A stretch of DNA of 64,000 nucleotides from Flavobacterium hydrocarbonoxydans (GCF_009789235.1 NZ_WSTB01000013.1:1-64000); one strand, 5' to 3'; numbered from the stretch's first letter, positions 8,795 to 18,326 are shown. The notes: generated by a model not told the origin, from the sequence alone. Numbers and translations: made by a program.

Positions 8795-9343
8795 ATGACA
8801 GAAAAGCAGTTAACTAATTTTAATTTAGGTAAATCAGTTTTATTGGGTCTAATATTTCCAATTATCTTTCTGTTCTTTTTTCTTGAAAAAACTAATTTAA
8901 ATCCAATTTTAGATAAATGTAGATTACTTACAGGAGAAAGAATCATAGCATCTGGAATAATAATTAAAGCCAAATATTTTGAAGATTTTATAGAATCAAA
9001 TGAGCATACGAAAACAACTGAAGTTTCGGGATATGAATATGATTACGTTTTTATTTCTAAAAAAGGAGAAAAAATAATCACGAAAAATTATTCATATGGT
9101 CAACTGCCAAATAATAAATTGATTTCTGAAATTCCATACAAGGTAAAAGTAGAATATCTTGCTGAGAGCCCAAAAAATAATAGAATAGTTGATTTATATT
9201 ATAATGAAAGTTTTGTTGATTTTTTAAAAAAAGAGCTTTTTATACCTTTGTTAATTTTTTTATTTTGTAGTTACGCAGCTTTTAAAATTATTGAAAGAGG
9301 AGTTAATAAATATAATTTCGAGACAAAATATAGTCGTAAATAA
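8795..9343 (+). CDS. hypothetical two-helix membrane protein
   Basis: 182 residues of unknown function. A hydrophobic helix lies at about 12-30 and another at about 150-168, with a hydrophilic segment of roughly 115 residues between them that is rich in beta-type sequence (GERIIASGIIIKAKYF ... YEYDYVFISKKGEKI). The layout resembles DUF3592-type envelope proteins, but no signature proves it. It is very AT-rich relative to dapF and mltG and interrupts the dapF-GNAT-mltG series, which suggests a later insertion. Confidence 0.6.
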   Translation: MTEKQLTNFNLGKSVLLGLIFPIIFLFFFLEKTNLNPILDKCRLLTGERIIASGIIIKAKYFEDFIESNEHTKTTEVSGYEYDYVFISKKGEKIITKNYSYGQLPNNKLISEIPYKVKVEYLAESPKNNRIVDLYYNESFVDFLKKELFIPLLIFLFCSYAAFKIIERGVNKYNFETKYSRK

Positions 9344-9365
9344 TTATTTAATTTTAAAATAGACA

Positions 9366-9899
9366 ATGATAACTCTCAAAGGCAAAAACATCTATTTACG
9401 TGCGCTCGAACCCAATGATTTGGAATTTGTGTATGCGATGGAGAATGACCAGAGCATTTGGGAAGTCAGTAATACTTACACACCTTACAGTCGTTTTTTG
9501 GTTCGTCAGTATCTCGAAAATGCCCAGCAGGATATTTATGAGGCCAAACAATTGCGTCTTGCAATCTGTCAGGACGATGATTTTCCGGCCATTGGATTGA
9601 TTGATTTATTCGAATTTGATCCTAAAAATAACAGGGCAGGAGTCGGAATTGTGATTCAGAGTAACGATAATAAAAGACAAAATATTGGTTCTGAGGCATT
9701 AGAGCTTCTGATTAAGTATTCATTTTTTAACTTAAATTTACATCAATTGTACGCAAATATTAGTGTAGAAAATGTAGCAAGTATAGCTCTTTTTACTAAA
9801 TTTGGTTTTGAAAGAATAGGAATCAAAAAAGATTGGATATTGCTTAATGGCCACTATCAAGACGAAGCAATGTACCAATTAATCAATAAACAAATTTAA
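9366..9899 (+). CDS. GNAT family N-acetyltransferase (RimL-like)
   Basis: 177 residues with the RimJ/RimL layout: an N-terminal LKGKNIYLRALEPNDLEFVYAMEND, a central beta strand (RAGVGIVIQ), and the acetyl-CoA-binding region QNIGSEALELLIKYSF, followed by NLHQLYANISVENVASIALFTKFGFERIG. It probably acetylates an amine on a small molecule or protein; the substrate is unknown. It ends 10 bp before mltG and is likely cotranscribed. Confidence 0.85.
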   Translation: MITLKGKNIYLRALEPNDLEFVYAMENDQSIWEVSNTYTPYSRFLVRQYLENAQQDIYEAKQLRLAICQDDDFPAIGLIDLFEFDPKNNRAGVGIVIQSNDNKRQNIGSEALELLIKYSFFNLNLHQLYANISVENVASIALFTKFGFERIGIKKDWILLNGHYQDEAMYQLINKQI

Positions 9900-9909
9900 A
9901 TTTTAAGCT

Positions 9910-10950
9910 TTGAACATAAAAAGAATCATCACGCTAACTGCTGTAGCCGTAATTTCAATATTAATGATTTACGGATTTGTTTTAATTAGTAAAATATTTA
10001 GTGCCAATACTAAATTTGAAGAAAAAGAACTTTATGTTTATGTTCCAACTGATGCAAACTATAGCGATGTCAAAAAAATATTAGCACCTTACGTTAAGAA
10101 TTTCGAAAACTTCGAGATGGTAGCGGACAAAAGAAGTTATCCTGAAAACGTAAAATCAGGTCGTTTTTTACTTAAAAAAGACATGAACAGCATGGATTTG
10201 GTAAGAGCAATGCGTTCGAACGTTCCGGTAAAATTAGCTTTTAATAATCAGGAGCGTTTAGAGAATTTTGCAGGAAGAGTAGGCTCGCAAATCGAAGCTG
10301 ATAGTTTGTCTTTGATGAAAGTAATTAAAGATTCTACCTTTATGGCAGCAAACGGCTTTAACGAAGACAATGTTTTTGCCATGTTTATCCCGAATACGTA
10401 TGAAGTATATTGGAATACTTCGGCAGAGAAGTTTCGTGATAAAATGATCAAAGAATATCATAATTTCTGGACAGAAGAAAGAATCGAAAAAGCTAAAAAA
10501 CAAGGATTAACTCCCGTTCAGGCTACAATTTTGGCATCTATTGTTCATAAAGAATCGGTTAAAAAAGACGAAAGACCGAGAATCGCCGGAGTTTATCTGA
10601 ATCGTTTACGTTTAGAAATGCCTTTGCAAGCCGATCCAACTGTGATTTATGCTTTAAAATTAAGAGATAATAATTTTGATCAGGTCATCAAAAGAGTTTT
10701 TTATAATGATCTGGTAATGAGATCTCCTTATAATACTTACATGAATACAGGACTTCCTCCAGGACCGATTGCAATGCCGGATATTACAGCACTTGAAGCC
10801 GTTTTAAATCCAGAGAAAAACGATTTTATTTATTTTTGTGCCAGCGTAGAACGCTTTGGTTACCATGAATTTGCGACTACTTTGCCGGAACATAACATCA
10901 ATGCAAAAAAATATTCTGACTGGATTGCAAGTCAGGGCGTAACAAGATAG
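9910..10950 (+). CDS. mltG: endolytic murein transglycosylase MltG
   Basis: A 346-residue inner-membrane-anchored enzyme that cleaves nascent glycan strands. One transmembrane helix lies at residues 7-28. A LysM-like region is followed by the YceG domain; the catalytic Glu is at about 215 in ASIVHKESVKKDERPRIAGV, with the conserved YLNRL and MPLQADPTVIYAL segments. The start is a TTG at 9910: there is no better ATG before the membrane helix, and it gives a normal N-terminus. The next gene follows 2 bp after the stop. Confidence 0.93.
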   Translation: MNIKRIITLTAVAVISILMIYGFVLISKIFSANTKFEEKELYVYVPTDANYSDVKKILAPYVKNFENFEMVADKRSYPENVKSGRFLLKKDMNSMDLVRAMRSNVPVKLAFNNQERLENFAGRVGSQIEADSLSLMKVIKDSTFMAANGFNEDNVFAMFIPNTYEVYWNTSAEKFRDKMIKEYHNFWTEERIEKAKKQGLTPVQATILASIVHKESVKKDERPRIAGVYLNRLRLEMPLQADPTVIYALKLRDNNFDQVIKRVFYNDLVMRSPYNTYMNTGLPPGPIAMPDITALEAVLNPEKNDFIYFCASVERFGYHEFATTLPEHNINAKKYSDWIASQGVTR

Positions 10951-10952
10951 TT

Positions 10953-11870
10953 TTGAAATTAAAAACAGCTTATCTTTTTTATTTTTTATTTTTTTTGAGT
11001 TTTCAATTTAATGCTCAAAGCAAGTTCGAAAGTTTTTTAACACCTTCGGATTCTTTAAATCTAAAAAGACAACATACAGTCATCATAACCGAAGCCGCTC
11101 TGGCTTCGGTTACTTTAATTGGTTTAAACCAACTTTGGTACGCTGATTATCCAAAATCAAAGTTTCACTTTATAAATGATAATACTGAGTGGCTCCAGAT
11201 GGATAAAATTGGGCACATGTATTCTGCTTATCATTTGGGCAGATTTGGTGCCGAAGCGCTCAATTGGAGCGGATCCAGTAAAAAAACACAACTTATTTAT
11301 GGAGCCGGTATCGGTTTTGCTTTTCTTACTGCTGTAGAAGTTTTTGATGGATATTCTTCAGAATGGGGAGCTTCTTCAGGAGATTTAATTGCAAATGCCG
11401 CAGGAACAGCTTTGTATGTTTCGCAGGAATTACTTTGGAAAGAACAAAGAATCACTCCAAAATTCTCTTTTCACACTACAAAATATGCTGAACAAAGACC
11501 TGATGTTCTCGGAAAATCGTTTAGCGAACAAATTTTAAAAGATTATAACGGACAGACTTATTGGCTTTCTTTTAACCTTCATTCTTTTGCAAAAGAATCC
11601 AAAATTCCAAAATGGATAAATCTTGCTTTTGGATATGGAGCAGATGGAATGTTAAGTGGAAATTTTAAAAATGAAAATGTAGATTTTAATCAAAACCAGG
11701 AAATTTATCGTCAGTATTTTCTCTCTTTTGATGTAAATTTGACGAAAATTGAAACAAAATCGCATTTTTTGAAAACTATTTTTTCTGTTTTTAACACGAT
11801 AAAAATTCCGGCCCCAACTCTCGAATACTCCGCCAATAAAGGGCTCAAAGCACATGTGTTTTATTTTTAG
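10953..11870 (+). CDS. DUF2279 (YfiM-like) exported protein
   Basis: 305 residues with an N-terminal signal peptide (hydrophobic 5-20, ending FNAQS). The DUF2279 signature is visible as KIGHMYSAYHLGRFGAEALNWSG with a following hydrophobic GAGIGFAFLTAVEVFDGYSSEWGASSGDLIANAAGT. The family is probably membrane-associated and of unknown function. The start is TTG at 10953, only 2 bp after mltG, so the two are likely translationally coupled. The C-terminal ~100 residues look like beta strands and could form an outer-membrane domain. Confidence 0.75.
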   Translation: MKLKTAYLFYFLFFLSFQFNAQSKFESFLTPSDSLNLKRQHTVIITEAALASVTLIGLNQLWYADYPKSKFHFINDNTEWLQMDKIGHMYSAYHLGRFGAEALNWSGSSKKTQLIYGAGIGFAFLTAVEVFDGYSSEWGASSGDLIANAAGTALYVSQELLWKEQRITPKFSFHTTKYAEQRPDVLGKSFSEQILKDYNGQTYWLSFNLHSFAKESKIPKWINLAFGYGADGMLSGNFKNENVDFNQNQEIYRQYFLSFDVNLTKIETKSHFLKTIFSVFNTIKIPAPTLEYSANKGLKAHVFYF

Positions 11871-11912
11871 AAAACATTAACTTGTTGGTTTTCAGCATTG
11901 TTTTAGATTTAT

Positions 11913-11920
11913 TATCTTTG
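11913..11920 (+). promoter_or_regulatory. -7 box for the lysozyme-like gene
   Basis: TATCTTTG matches TAnnTTTG; a transcript would begin near 11924. It is compatible with translation from either 11938 or 11968. Confidence 0.45.
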
Positions 11921-11967
11921 CACCGCAGAAATTTCAAATGGTGACAGTGTTTGAAGAAAAACAATTT

Positions 11968-12609
11968 ATGATAAAGAAATGGTATTTTTACGCGAGTTTA
12001 ATCGTTATTATTACATTTTTAACTTTGGGTTTCAAACCCTTTAATCTGGAAACCAAACCTTGGTTTTTAATAGAAAAAACAGATGGATCTGAATACGTAT
12101 TTCCATCACAAGAAAAGGATGATTATCCTAAACTTAACAACTTCCCTTACACCGGAAATCGTTTAATAGGTTTTAAAGAAGCGGTTGCTTTTAAAGAATC
12201 TCAGGGAAAATACCGAAAAGTAAATACTTTAGGGTATATGGGAAAATACCAGTTTGGTTCTGAAACTTTAAGAACTGTTGGTGTACACAATGACAGAGCC
12301 TTTTTGAAAAATCCCGCGTTACAAGAAAAAGCTTTTATTGCACTGTTATCCAAAAATAAATGGGTTTTGCGCAAAGAAATCGAAAGGTACGAGGGAAAAA
12401 TCATTAGTGGTGTCGAAATCACAGAATCAGGAATTTTAGCTGCGGCTCACCTTGGTGGTGCCGGATCGGTAAAAAACTTTTTCAAAAACAAAGGAAACAG
12501 ACGTTTTAGAGATGCTTATGGAACTTCGTTAAGAAGTTATATGAGAGATTTTGGAGGTTATGATTTGTCTTCTATTGAAGCGGATAGTAATGCTACAATA
12601 AACGATTAA
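11968..12609 (+). CDS. secreted lysozyme/transglycosylase-like protein
   Basis: 213 residues from the ATG at 11968 (an in-frame ATG at 11938 adds ten residues). A hydrophobic segment MIKKWYFYASLIVIITFLTL targets it across the inner membrane. The region GFKEAVAFKESQGKYRKVNTLGYMGKYQFGSETLRTVGV resembles the catalytic Glu and following GKYQF motif of lysozyme-like transglycosylases, and AAHLGGAGSVKNFFKNKGN fits the rest of that fold. Cleavage of peptidoglycan is inferred. The position after mltG supports a cell-wall role, but it has its own promoter box. Confidence 0.7.
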   Translation: MIKKWYFYASLIVIITFLTLGFKPFNLETKPWFLIEKTDGSEYVFPSQEKDDYPKLNNFPYTGNRLIGFKEAVAFKESQGKYRKVNTLGYMGKYQFGSETLRTVGVHNDRAFLKNPALQEKAFIALLSKNKWVLRKEIERYEGKIISGVEITESGILAAAHLGGAGSVKNFFKNKGNRRFRDAYGTSLRSYMRDFGGYDLSSIEADSNATIND

Positions 12610-12635
12610 TTTCGAAAATGGATAAGCAAAAAAAG

Positions 12636-12665
12636 TCCCGAGAGTTTAGCTTTCGGGATTTTTTT
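12636..12665. terminator. bidirectional terminator between convergent genes
   Basis: TCCCGAGAG pairs with CTTTCGGGA around TTTAG; A-runs and T-runs flank it on the two sides. It ends the plus-strand gene at 12609 and the minus-strand gene at 12684. Confidence 0.85.
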
Positions 12666-12683
12666 ATTTTATAAAGTATTTTT

Positions 12684-13364
12684 TTAATTCGTTAGATCAA
12701 ACACAAGTCCGCCGCCTAAACTAAACTGATACAAAGAAGAATAACTGCTAACTCCAGTAGAAACACCTCCAGTTCCAAAATAAACACCGCCTCCAACAGA
12801 TTGTGTTATCGACAACATTTGTCCCTGAAATTTGATTCCGACATTTTTAGAAGCCCAATAGGTAACTCCCGCTTTTAATCCCCAGGCAAATTTTGTTGCA
12901 GAATCTGAGTGATTTCCTGTTACAGTACCAGACATATTGCTTGTGCTTCCGTCAATTCCGATTATTCCAATTCCGGCCATAATTCCGGCAAATCCTTCAA
13001 AATCAGAATCTGGACTTCTAAAACTTCTGGTTCCGCCTAATAAGATGTAATTCATATTTACATCAAAATTGGCATATTTATTAAAAGCTCCACCGTTATA
13101 ATATTGCGTTGGTGCATGGGTATCTTCTCTTAAATAAGATAGCTCTACAAACGAATTAGGGTGAACTTCAAGTTCAATTCCTAAACCATACTGAAAGCCA
13201 TCCTGTAATTGCCCTTGATAATAATTTCCTAAATCATAATAAGAATCAAAATTGTCCTCAAAAGTATAAGCTCCATAAAGGTTAAGTCTAAAATTATTTT
13301 GTGCGTAAGAAGCTGTACACGATAACATAAATACAGTTACTATTAATCTGATTGCTTTTTTCAT
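12684..13364 (-). CDS. outer-membrane beta-barrel protein
   Basis: 226 residues with a clear signal peptide (residues 1-21, ending SYAQ) followed by alternating beta strands and a C-terminal strand ending FSLGGGLVFDLTN, as in small barrels of the OmpA/OmpX-like beta_barrel group. Glycine-rich turns (GGGVYFGTGGVSTGVSS) lie near the end. The role is unknown. It is a single gene downstream of, but separated by 121 bp from, the mutase operon. Confidence 0.75.
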   Translation of the reverse strand: MKKAIRLIVTVFMLSCTASYAQNNFRLNLYGAYTFEDNFDSYYDLGNYYQGQLQDGFQYGLGIELEVHPNSFVELSYLREDTHAPTQYYNGGAFNKYANFDVNMNYILLGGTRSFRSPDSDFEGFAGIMAGIGIIGIDGSTSNMSGTVTGNHSDSATKFAWGLKAGVTYWASKNVGIKFQGQMLSITQSVGGGVYFGTGGVSTGVSSYSSLYQFSLGGGLVFDLTN

Positions 13365-13485
13365 AAATAATTAAAGTTTGGTTAGTATTCAATTAAAACA
13401 AAATTAAAGAAATGAACTATAATTTAAGAATTTATGTAGGTTAAATTTTATAAGAGTTAGCTTTGATTATGTTAAATTAAAAAGT

Positions 13486-15636
13486 CTAATCTATTAGAAT
13501 TTCTAAAATTTTAATGGCAGCTTCACTAATCTTAGTGCCTGGACCAAAAACAGCTACAGCACCAGCATCAAAAAGATATTGATAATCCTGTGCCGGAATT
13601 ACCCCTCCTACAATGACCATAATATCTTCCCGACCGTGTTTTTTTAATTCTTCAATGACCTGAGGAACCAGGGTTTTATGACCAGCTGCGAGTGAAGAAA
13701 CACCTAAAATATGCACATCATTTTCGACTGCCTGTTTTGCTGCTTCGGCAGGAGTTTGAAAAAGCGGACCGATATCTACATCAAAACCTACATCGGCATA
13801 ACCTGTTGCTACTACTTTTGCACCTCGGTCGTGGCCATCCTGTCCCATTTTGGCAATCATAATTCTTGGGCGACGGCCTTCTTGTTTAGCAAAGGCATCT
13901 GCTAATTGTTTTGCCTTTTCAAAACTCTCATCGTTTTTTATTGCTGCACTATACACACCGCTAAAGGATTTAATTTGTGCTTTATATCTTCCAAAGACAC
14001 TTTCCAGGGCATCGCTTATTTCTCCTAAAGTTGCTCGGTTTCGGGCAGCTTCGATAGCGATTTCTAGTAAGTTTCCTTGTCCTGTTTTGGCACAATGAAT
14101 TAATTTTTCGAGTGATTGATTTACTTTTTCAGTAGCTCTTGTTGCTTTTATTTTTTCTAATTGTTCCAGTTGTTGTTTACGAACCATTTGGTTGTCAACA
14201 TCCAAAATATGCAACGGATCTTCTTTTTCTAGTCTAAATTGATTTACCCCCACAATAATATCTTGCGAACTGTCAATACGAGCCTGCTTTCTGGCGGCGG
14301 CTTCCTCTATTCGAAGTTTCGGAATTCCGGCTTCGATGGCTTTTGTCATTCCGCCCAATTCTTCTACTTCTTCAATGAGTTTCCAGGTGCTTTCTAAAAT
14401 CTCATTGGTCAGACTTTCGACATAATAACTGCCTCCCCAAGGGTCAACCGTTTTGGTGATTTTGGTTTCTTCCTGTAAAAATATTTGCGTGTTACGCGCA
14501 ATTCTAGCCGAAAAATCGGTTGGTAACGCTATGGCTTCGTCCAAAGCATTGGTGTGTAAAGATTGTGTTCCGCCAAATGCGGCAGCCGTAGCTTCGATGC
14601 ACGTTCTGGCAACATTATTAAAAGGATCCTGCTCTGTTAAACTCCAGCCACTCGTTTGGCAATGTGTTCTTAAAGCCAATGATTTATCACTTTTTGGGTT
14701 GAATTGTTGTACCAATTTTGCCCAAATCATTCTTCCGGCTCGCATCTTGGCGATTTCCATAAAATGATTCATACCAATTGCCCAGAAAAAAGACAATCTT
14801 GGTCCAAATTCATCAATAGTCATTCCGGTAGAAAGTCCGGTTCTAATATATTCTAAACCATCAGCCAGAGTGTATGCCAATTCAATATCGGCAGTGGCTC
14901 CGGCTTCCTGCATGTGATAACCCGATATGGATATCGAATTGAATTTTGGCATTTTTTTGCTCGTAAATTCAAAAATATCAGCAATGATTTTCATCGAAGG
15001 AGTTGGTGGATAGATATAAGTATTTCGCACCATGAACTCTTTTAGAATATCATTCTGAATTGTTCCAGACAATTTTTCAATCGCAACGCCTTGTTCTTCG
15101 GCGGCAACAATATAAAAAGCCATAATAGGTAAAACCGCACCATTCATCGTCATCGAAACCGACATTTCATCCAAAGGAATCTGGTCGAATAATACTTTCA
15201 TATCTTCAACAGAATCGATGGCAACGCCTGCTTTTCCGACATCGCCAACTACGCGTTCGTGATCGGAATCGTAACCGCGATGGGTTGGTAAATCAAAAGC
15301 AATGGAAAGTCCTTTTTGTCCGGCGGCTAAATTTCGTCTGTAAAAAGCATTACTTTCTTCAGCTGTAGAAAATCCTGCATATTGACGAATTGTCCAGGGT
15401 CTTCGCACATACATAGTCGCGTAAGGACCACGTAAATTAGGCGCAAAACCAGCTCCAAAATCCAAATACTCTAAATCTTCAATATCCTTTTCAGAATATG
15501 TTGCTTTAAGTTCGATGCCTTCAGCAGTGGTGAAGTTTTGAGTCCCGATAGCTATCGGGATGGGTTCTGAGTTTTGTGTCACAACTTTTGACTTTAGACT
15601 TTCTAGGCTAATATGTTTAAGGTTCTTCCGTACCAT
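13486..15636 (-). CDS. scpA: methylmalonyl-CoA mutase large subunit
   Basis: A 716-residue B12-dependent enzyme interconverting succinyl-CoA and (R)-methylmalonyl-CoA. The N-terminal barrel shows RGPYATMYVRRPWTIRQYAGFSTAEESN; the C-terminal cobalamin domain shows GQDGHDRGAKVVATGYADVGFDVD, with the lower-ligand His in DGHDRG. The length is normal. Residues 25-31 (PIPIAIG) are encoded by an 18-bp perfect palindrome found elsewhere between genes, a repeat insertion tolerated in the disordered N-terminus. The small-subunit gene ends 30 bp upstream; the pair is probably cotranscribed. The accessory GTPase meaB is 44 kb away. Confidence 0.95.
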   Translation of the reverse strand: MVRKNLKHISLESLKSKVVTQNSEPIPIAIGTQNFTTAEGIELKATYSEKDIEDLEYLDFGAGFAPNLRGPYATMYVRRPWTIRQYAGFSTAEESNAFYRRNLAAGQKGLSIAFDLPTHRGYDSDHERVVGDVGKAGVAIDSVEDMKVLFDQIPLDEMSVSMTMNGAVLPIMAFYIVAAEEQGVAIEKLSGTIQNDILKEFMVRNTYIYPPTPSMKIIADIFEFTSKKMPKFNSISISGYHMQEAGATADIELAYTLADGLEYIRTGLSTGMTIDEFGPRLSFFWAIGMNHFMEIAKMRAGRMIWAKLVQQFNPKSDKSLALRTHCQTSGWSLTEQDPFNNVARTCIEATAAAFGGTQSLHTNALDEAIALPTDFSARIARNTQIFLQEETKITKTVDPWGGSYYVESLTNEILESTWKLIEEVEELGGMTKAIEAGIPKLRIEEAAARKQARIDSSQDIIVGVNQFRLEKEDPLHILDVDNQMVRKQQLEQLEKIKATRATEKVNQSLEKLIHCAKTGQGNLLEIAIEAARNRATLGEISDALESVFGRYKAQIKSFSGVYSAAIKNDESFEKAKQLADAFAKQEGRRPRIMIAKMGQDGHDRGAKVVATGYADVGFDVDIGPLFQTPAEAAKQAVENDVHILGVSSLAAGHKTLVPQVIEELKKHGREDIMVIVGGVIPAQDYQYLFDAGAVAVFGPGTKISEAAIKILEILID
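15543..15560. repeat. 18-bp perfect palindrome inside scpA
   Basis: TCCCGATAGCTATCGGGA, identical to 30472-30489 and 44361-44378. Here it lies in frame within the scpA coding sequence and adds the residues PIPIAIG. Confidence 0.9.
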
Positions 15637-15666
15637 TGTTTTTTTATTTGATTAATTACTAAAAGA

Positions 15667-17031
15667 TTACTCTAATTCTAACCGTTCCTGTTCCAGTTTT
15701 TCGGCTAATCTTTTTTCTATAATAGGTGTAATTAATGTTTTTCTTGGTTTTATTTTTACAAAAGGAAACAATTCTAAATCGTGTTTCATTTTGTCATCTT
15801 TGTTGGGATATTTATTGGTTCCTAATAAAACTTCTTTTTTAGAATCGAATAATTCCTGCTCTTTGTTGGCACTTTCCTGAATTTTACTTTTGATGGTTCC
15901 TGCGTTTAAAAGTTTTAGAAAACCTCCTTCGGCTTCGATGTTTTTGAATAAAGTCAAACTTTTTTCGGCCAATTGCATCGTTAGACTTTCGATATAATAA
16001 CTTCCATCGGCTGGATTATTGACTTTGTCAAAATAACTTTCGTGTTTTAAAACCAACAATTGATTTCTCGCAATTCTATCTCCAAACTCATTGTCTTTGT
16101 GGTATAAAGCATCATAAGCCAAATTAGCAACCGCATCGGCTCCGCCTAAAATCGCCGACATACATTCGGTTGTGGTGCGCAACATATTTACATTGTAGTC
16201 GTAAATTGTTTTGTTACGTTTGGTTGGTGTCACCAATAAATGACACTCTAAATCAGAGTTGTATTCTGCTGCAATCAGGTTGAAAAGCATTCGCAAGGCA
16301 CGAAGTTTTGCAATTTCGAAGAAATAATTGGTTCCAACCGAAACCTGAAAAACAACCTTTTTTGGAATATTTGGTACACGATTTAAGTATTCGTTAGCGT
16401 GAGCCAAACTATACGCGATTTGCTGTGTCATGTTGGCTCCGGCATTTTGGTACAATCCTAAATCAACGCTTATTAGCGAAAGGTTTGTGGTTGCTTTTGA
16501 AATTAAATCTATTGTTTCAAAGTTATTTTTATCCGATGTTGTAATCCAGTTTCCCTGACGGGCAAAATGACCAATAGGGTCTAAATTACAATAAAAATTA
16601 GCTTTTTTCTGAATAGATATAGTGTCTAATATTTTTACGAAATCGATTGAAATAAAACTCAAATTAAAGTAAACAGATCTATTTTCTAAAGGAAGATTTT
16701 CTAATAATTTTTGAATATCGATTTCTTCGTTCTGAATAGTGAAACGCAAACTTTCTGCACCACGATTAAGGGTGTCTAAAGCTCTTTTGATAGATTTTTC
16801 GATATCAAAAACAAATATATTTTGGCAAATAGAAAAGTGGGTTGCCTGAGTTTGTACAGGAGCCGCTTTTGTGAATTCGTCTCTGTGGTAAAAGGGTTTT
16901 ACCTGAATATCTTCGGGAGAGTTCCAGATTACGGTTTGATTGTATTCGGCGCCATCCAACTCAAACTGAATTTTTTGTTTCCATTGTTTGGATGAAATCG
17001 GATTAAAATCTTCGAATAGGGTAGTAGCCAT
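15667..17031 (-). CDS. methylmalonyl-CoA mutase small subunit
   Basis: A 454-residue partner of the large subunit, homologous to its barrel domain (WGSY-like DPADGSYYIESLT, FEIAKLRALRMLFNLI). It ends soon after the barrel and lacks the C-terminal cobalamin-like domain of longer small subunits, as is usual in Bacteroidota. It is thought to be structural in the heterodimer and not to bind B12. It starts 17 bp after the DivIC-like gene stops and lies 30 bp before scpA. Confidence 0.9.
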   Translation of the reverse strand: MATTLFEDFNPISSKQWKQKIQFELDGAEYNQTVIWNSPEDIQVKPFYHRDEFTKAAPVQTQATHFSICQNIFVFDIEKSIKRALDTLNRGAESLRFTIQNEEIDIQKLLENLPLENRSVYFNLSFISIDFVKILDTISIQKKANFYCNLDPIGHFARQGNWITTSDKNNFETIDLISKATTNLSLISVDLGLYQNAGANMTQQIAYSLAHANEYLNRVPNIPKKVVFQVSVGTNYFFEIAKLRALRMLFNLIAAEYNSDLECHLLVTPTKRNKTIYDYNVNMLRTTTECMSAILGGADAVANLAYDALYHKDNEFGDRIARNQLLVLKHESYFDKVNNPADGSYYIESLTMQLAEKSLTLFKNIEAEGGFLKLLNAGTIKSKIQESANKEQELFDSKKEVLLGTNKYPNKDDKMKHDLELFPFVKIKPRKTLITPIIEKRLAEKLEQERLELE

Positions 17032-17048
17032 TGGGTTGTATTTCTTGG

Positions 17049-17381
17049 TTATTCTTTTTCCTGAACAGTATCATCCTGAAATTTGATGATGTAAATATCT
17101 TCGCTGTCTTTTTTCATATAGTATTTTTCGCGAGCATATTTTTCTATTTGTTCGGGATTTTTGAGTTGCTTGATTTGTTCCTGATCTTTCTTGATTTCTT
17201 CCTGATAATAGGTTTTATTATCTTCGAGTTCGTTGATTTGATTGTCCAGGAAACGATGGTCAAAATAGGAGTAATTGTCTAAAAATAACATCCAAACAAC
17301 AAAAAATAATAAAACCCAAACGTATTTGTTTCCCAGGTATTTAAACCATTTTTTATCTTTATATGGATTTTTTAATTTCAT
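17049..17381 (-). CDS. septum formation initiator family protein (FtsB/DivIC-like)
   Basis: A 110-residue bitopic membrane protein: basic N-terminus, one transmembrane helix at about 20-37 (YVWVLLFFVVWMLFLD), then a coiled coil (about 45-85) and the conserved QIEKYAREKYYMKK region typical of the family. It is expected to join FtsL and FtsQ-type proteins in the divisome. It lies between udk and the mutase genes, an order familiar in Flavobacteria. Confidence 0.9.
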   Translation of the reverse strand: MKLKNPYKDKKWFKYLGNKYVWVLLFFVVWMLFLDNYSYFDHRFLDNQINELEDNKTYYQEEIKKDQEQIKQLKNPEQIEKYAREKYYMKKDSEDIYIIKFQDDTVQEKE

Positions 17382-17416
17382 TTTACGAGTGGCTCTTATA
17401 ATTTCTAAACGTCTTT

Positions 17417-17494
17417 TAGCCCCGATAGTAGTGTAAATCCTTTTGTGCCGGGGTTCGGCACAAAAGATTGAAACGGATAGCGGGAATAGCTCCT
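17417..17494 (+). repeat. family A structured repeat, copy A2
   Basis: Left flank TAGCCCCGATAGTAGTG, inner perfect hairpin TTTTGTGCC ... GGCACAAAA, right flank ACGGATAGCGGGAATAGCTCC. It is very similar to A3 (29009) and A5 (52829). It fills most of the gap between the udk start-distal end and the DivIC gene. Confidence 0.8.
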
Positions 17495-17524
17495 AAATAT
17501 TCTGGAATAAATTTACAATAAAAT

Positions 17525-18133
17525 TTATGAAATTCGCTGATTTATTACGGCGCGAACTACATCTATTGCTACAGTGTTGTATTTGTCATTCGGGATAATG
17601 ATGTCCGCAAAAGCTTTTGTTGGCTCGATAAATTGCTCGTGCATAGGTTTTAAGGTGTTTTGATAACGTGTTAAAACTTCGTCGATATCGCGGCCACGTT
17701 CTGAAATATCACGTTTTAAACGGCGAATTAATCTTTCGTCTGAGTCGGCATGAACAAAAATTTTGATGTCGCATAACTCACGAAGTTCCGGATTTGTGAG
17801 GATTAGGATTCCTTCGACAATCATTACTTTTCTTGGGTGTGTAGAAACGGTATCATCTATTCTGTTGTGCTGTACAAACGAATAAACCGGTTGATCGATG
17901 GTTTCACCTGCTTTTAAGGCTTTGAGATGTTTTACCAATAAATCGAAATCGATGGCACGGGGATGATCAAAATTGATTAATGCTCTTTCGTCAAACGACA
18001 AACCGTGGTTTTCTTTATAGTACGAATCCTGGGAGATTACCCCAACTTCTGTATCTGGTAATTCGTTCATGATTTGATGTACTACTGTTGTTTTTCCACT
18101 TCCTGTTCCTCCTGCAAGTCCGATGATGAGCAT
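17525..18133 (-). CDS. udk: uridine kinase
   Basis: A 202-residue cytosolic kinase phosphorylating uridine and cytidine in pyrimidine salvage. The P-loop GLAGGTGSGKTTVV is at residues 5-18; SQDSYYKENHGLSFDERALINFDHPRA is diagnostic of Udk, and RDISERGRDIDEVLTRY matches the LID region. The length is typical. It is followed, after repeat A2, by the DivIC and mutase genes on the same strand. Confidence 0.95.
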   Translation of the reverse strand: MLIIGLAGGTGSGKTTVVHQIMNELPDTEVGVISQDSYYKENHGLSFDERALINFDHPRAIDFDLLVKHLKALKAGETIDQPVYSFVQHNRIDDTVSTHPRKVMIVEGILILTNPELRELCDIKIFVHADSDERLIRRLKRDISERGRDIDEVLTRYQNTLKPMHEQFIEPTKAFADIIIPNDKYNTVAIDVVRAVINQRIS

Positions 18134-18202
18134 AATTTTATGTTTGATATTTGTTAGGCAAAAATAATAATTTCTGCGGATTGAATAAGCATATTAGTGT
18201 AT

Positions 18203-18292
18203 TTAACCATATAAGTAATGTAAGTAAATTTAAGCAGCAATATGTTTAAATAAAACAGTACTTCACTGAACTTATATTGCTTATATGGTTAA
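18203..18292. repeat. long inverted repeat upstream of udk
   Basis: A 23-base arm at 18203-18225 pairs with 18270-18292 with two mismatches, around a 44-base spacer. A third shorter relative (TATATGGTGAAATAT) lies at 18307-18321. The words TTAACCATATAAGTAATG look like a dispersed repeat. It could form a cruciform or a large RNA hairpin; function unknown. Confidence 0.65.
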
Positions 18293-18326
18293 AATGATTA
18301 TTGTTTATATGGTGAAATATTTAAAA

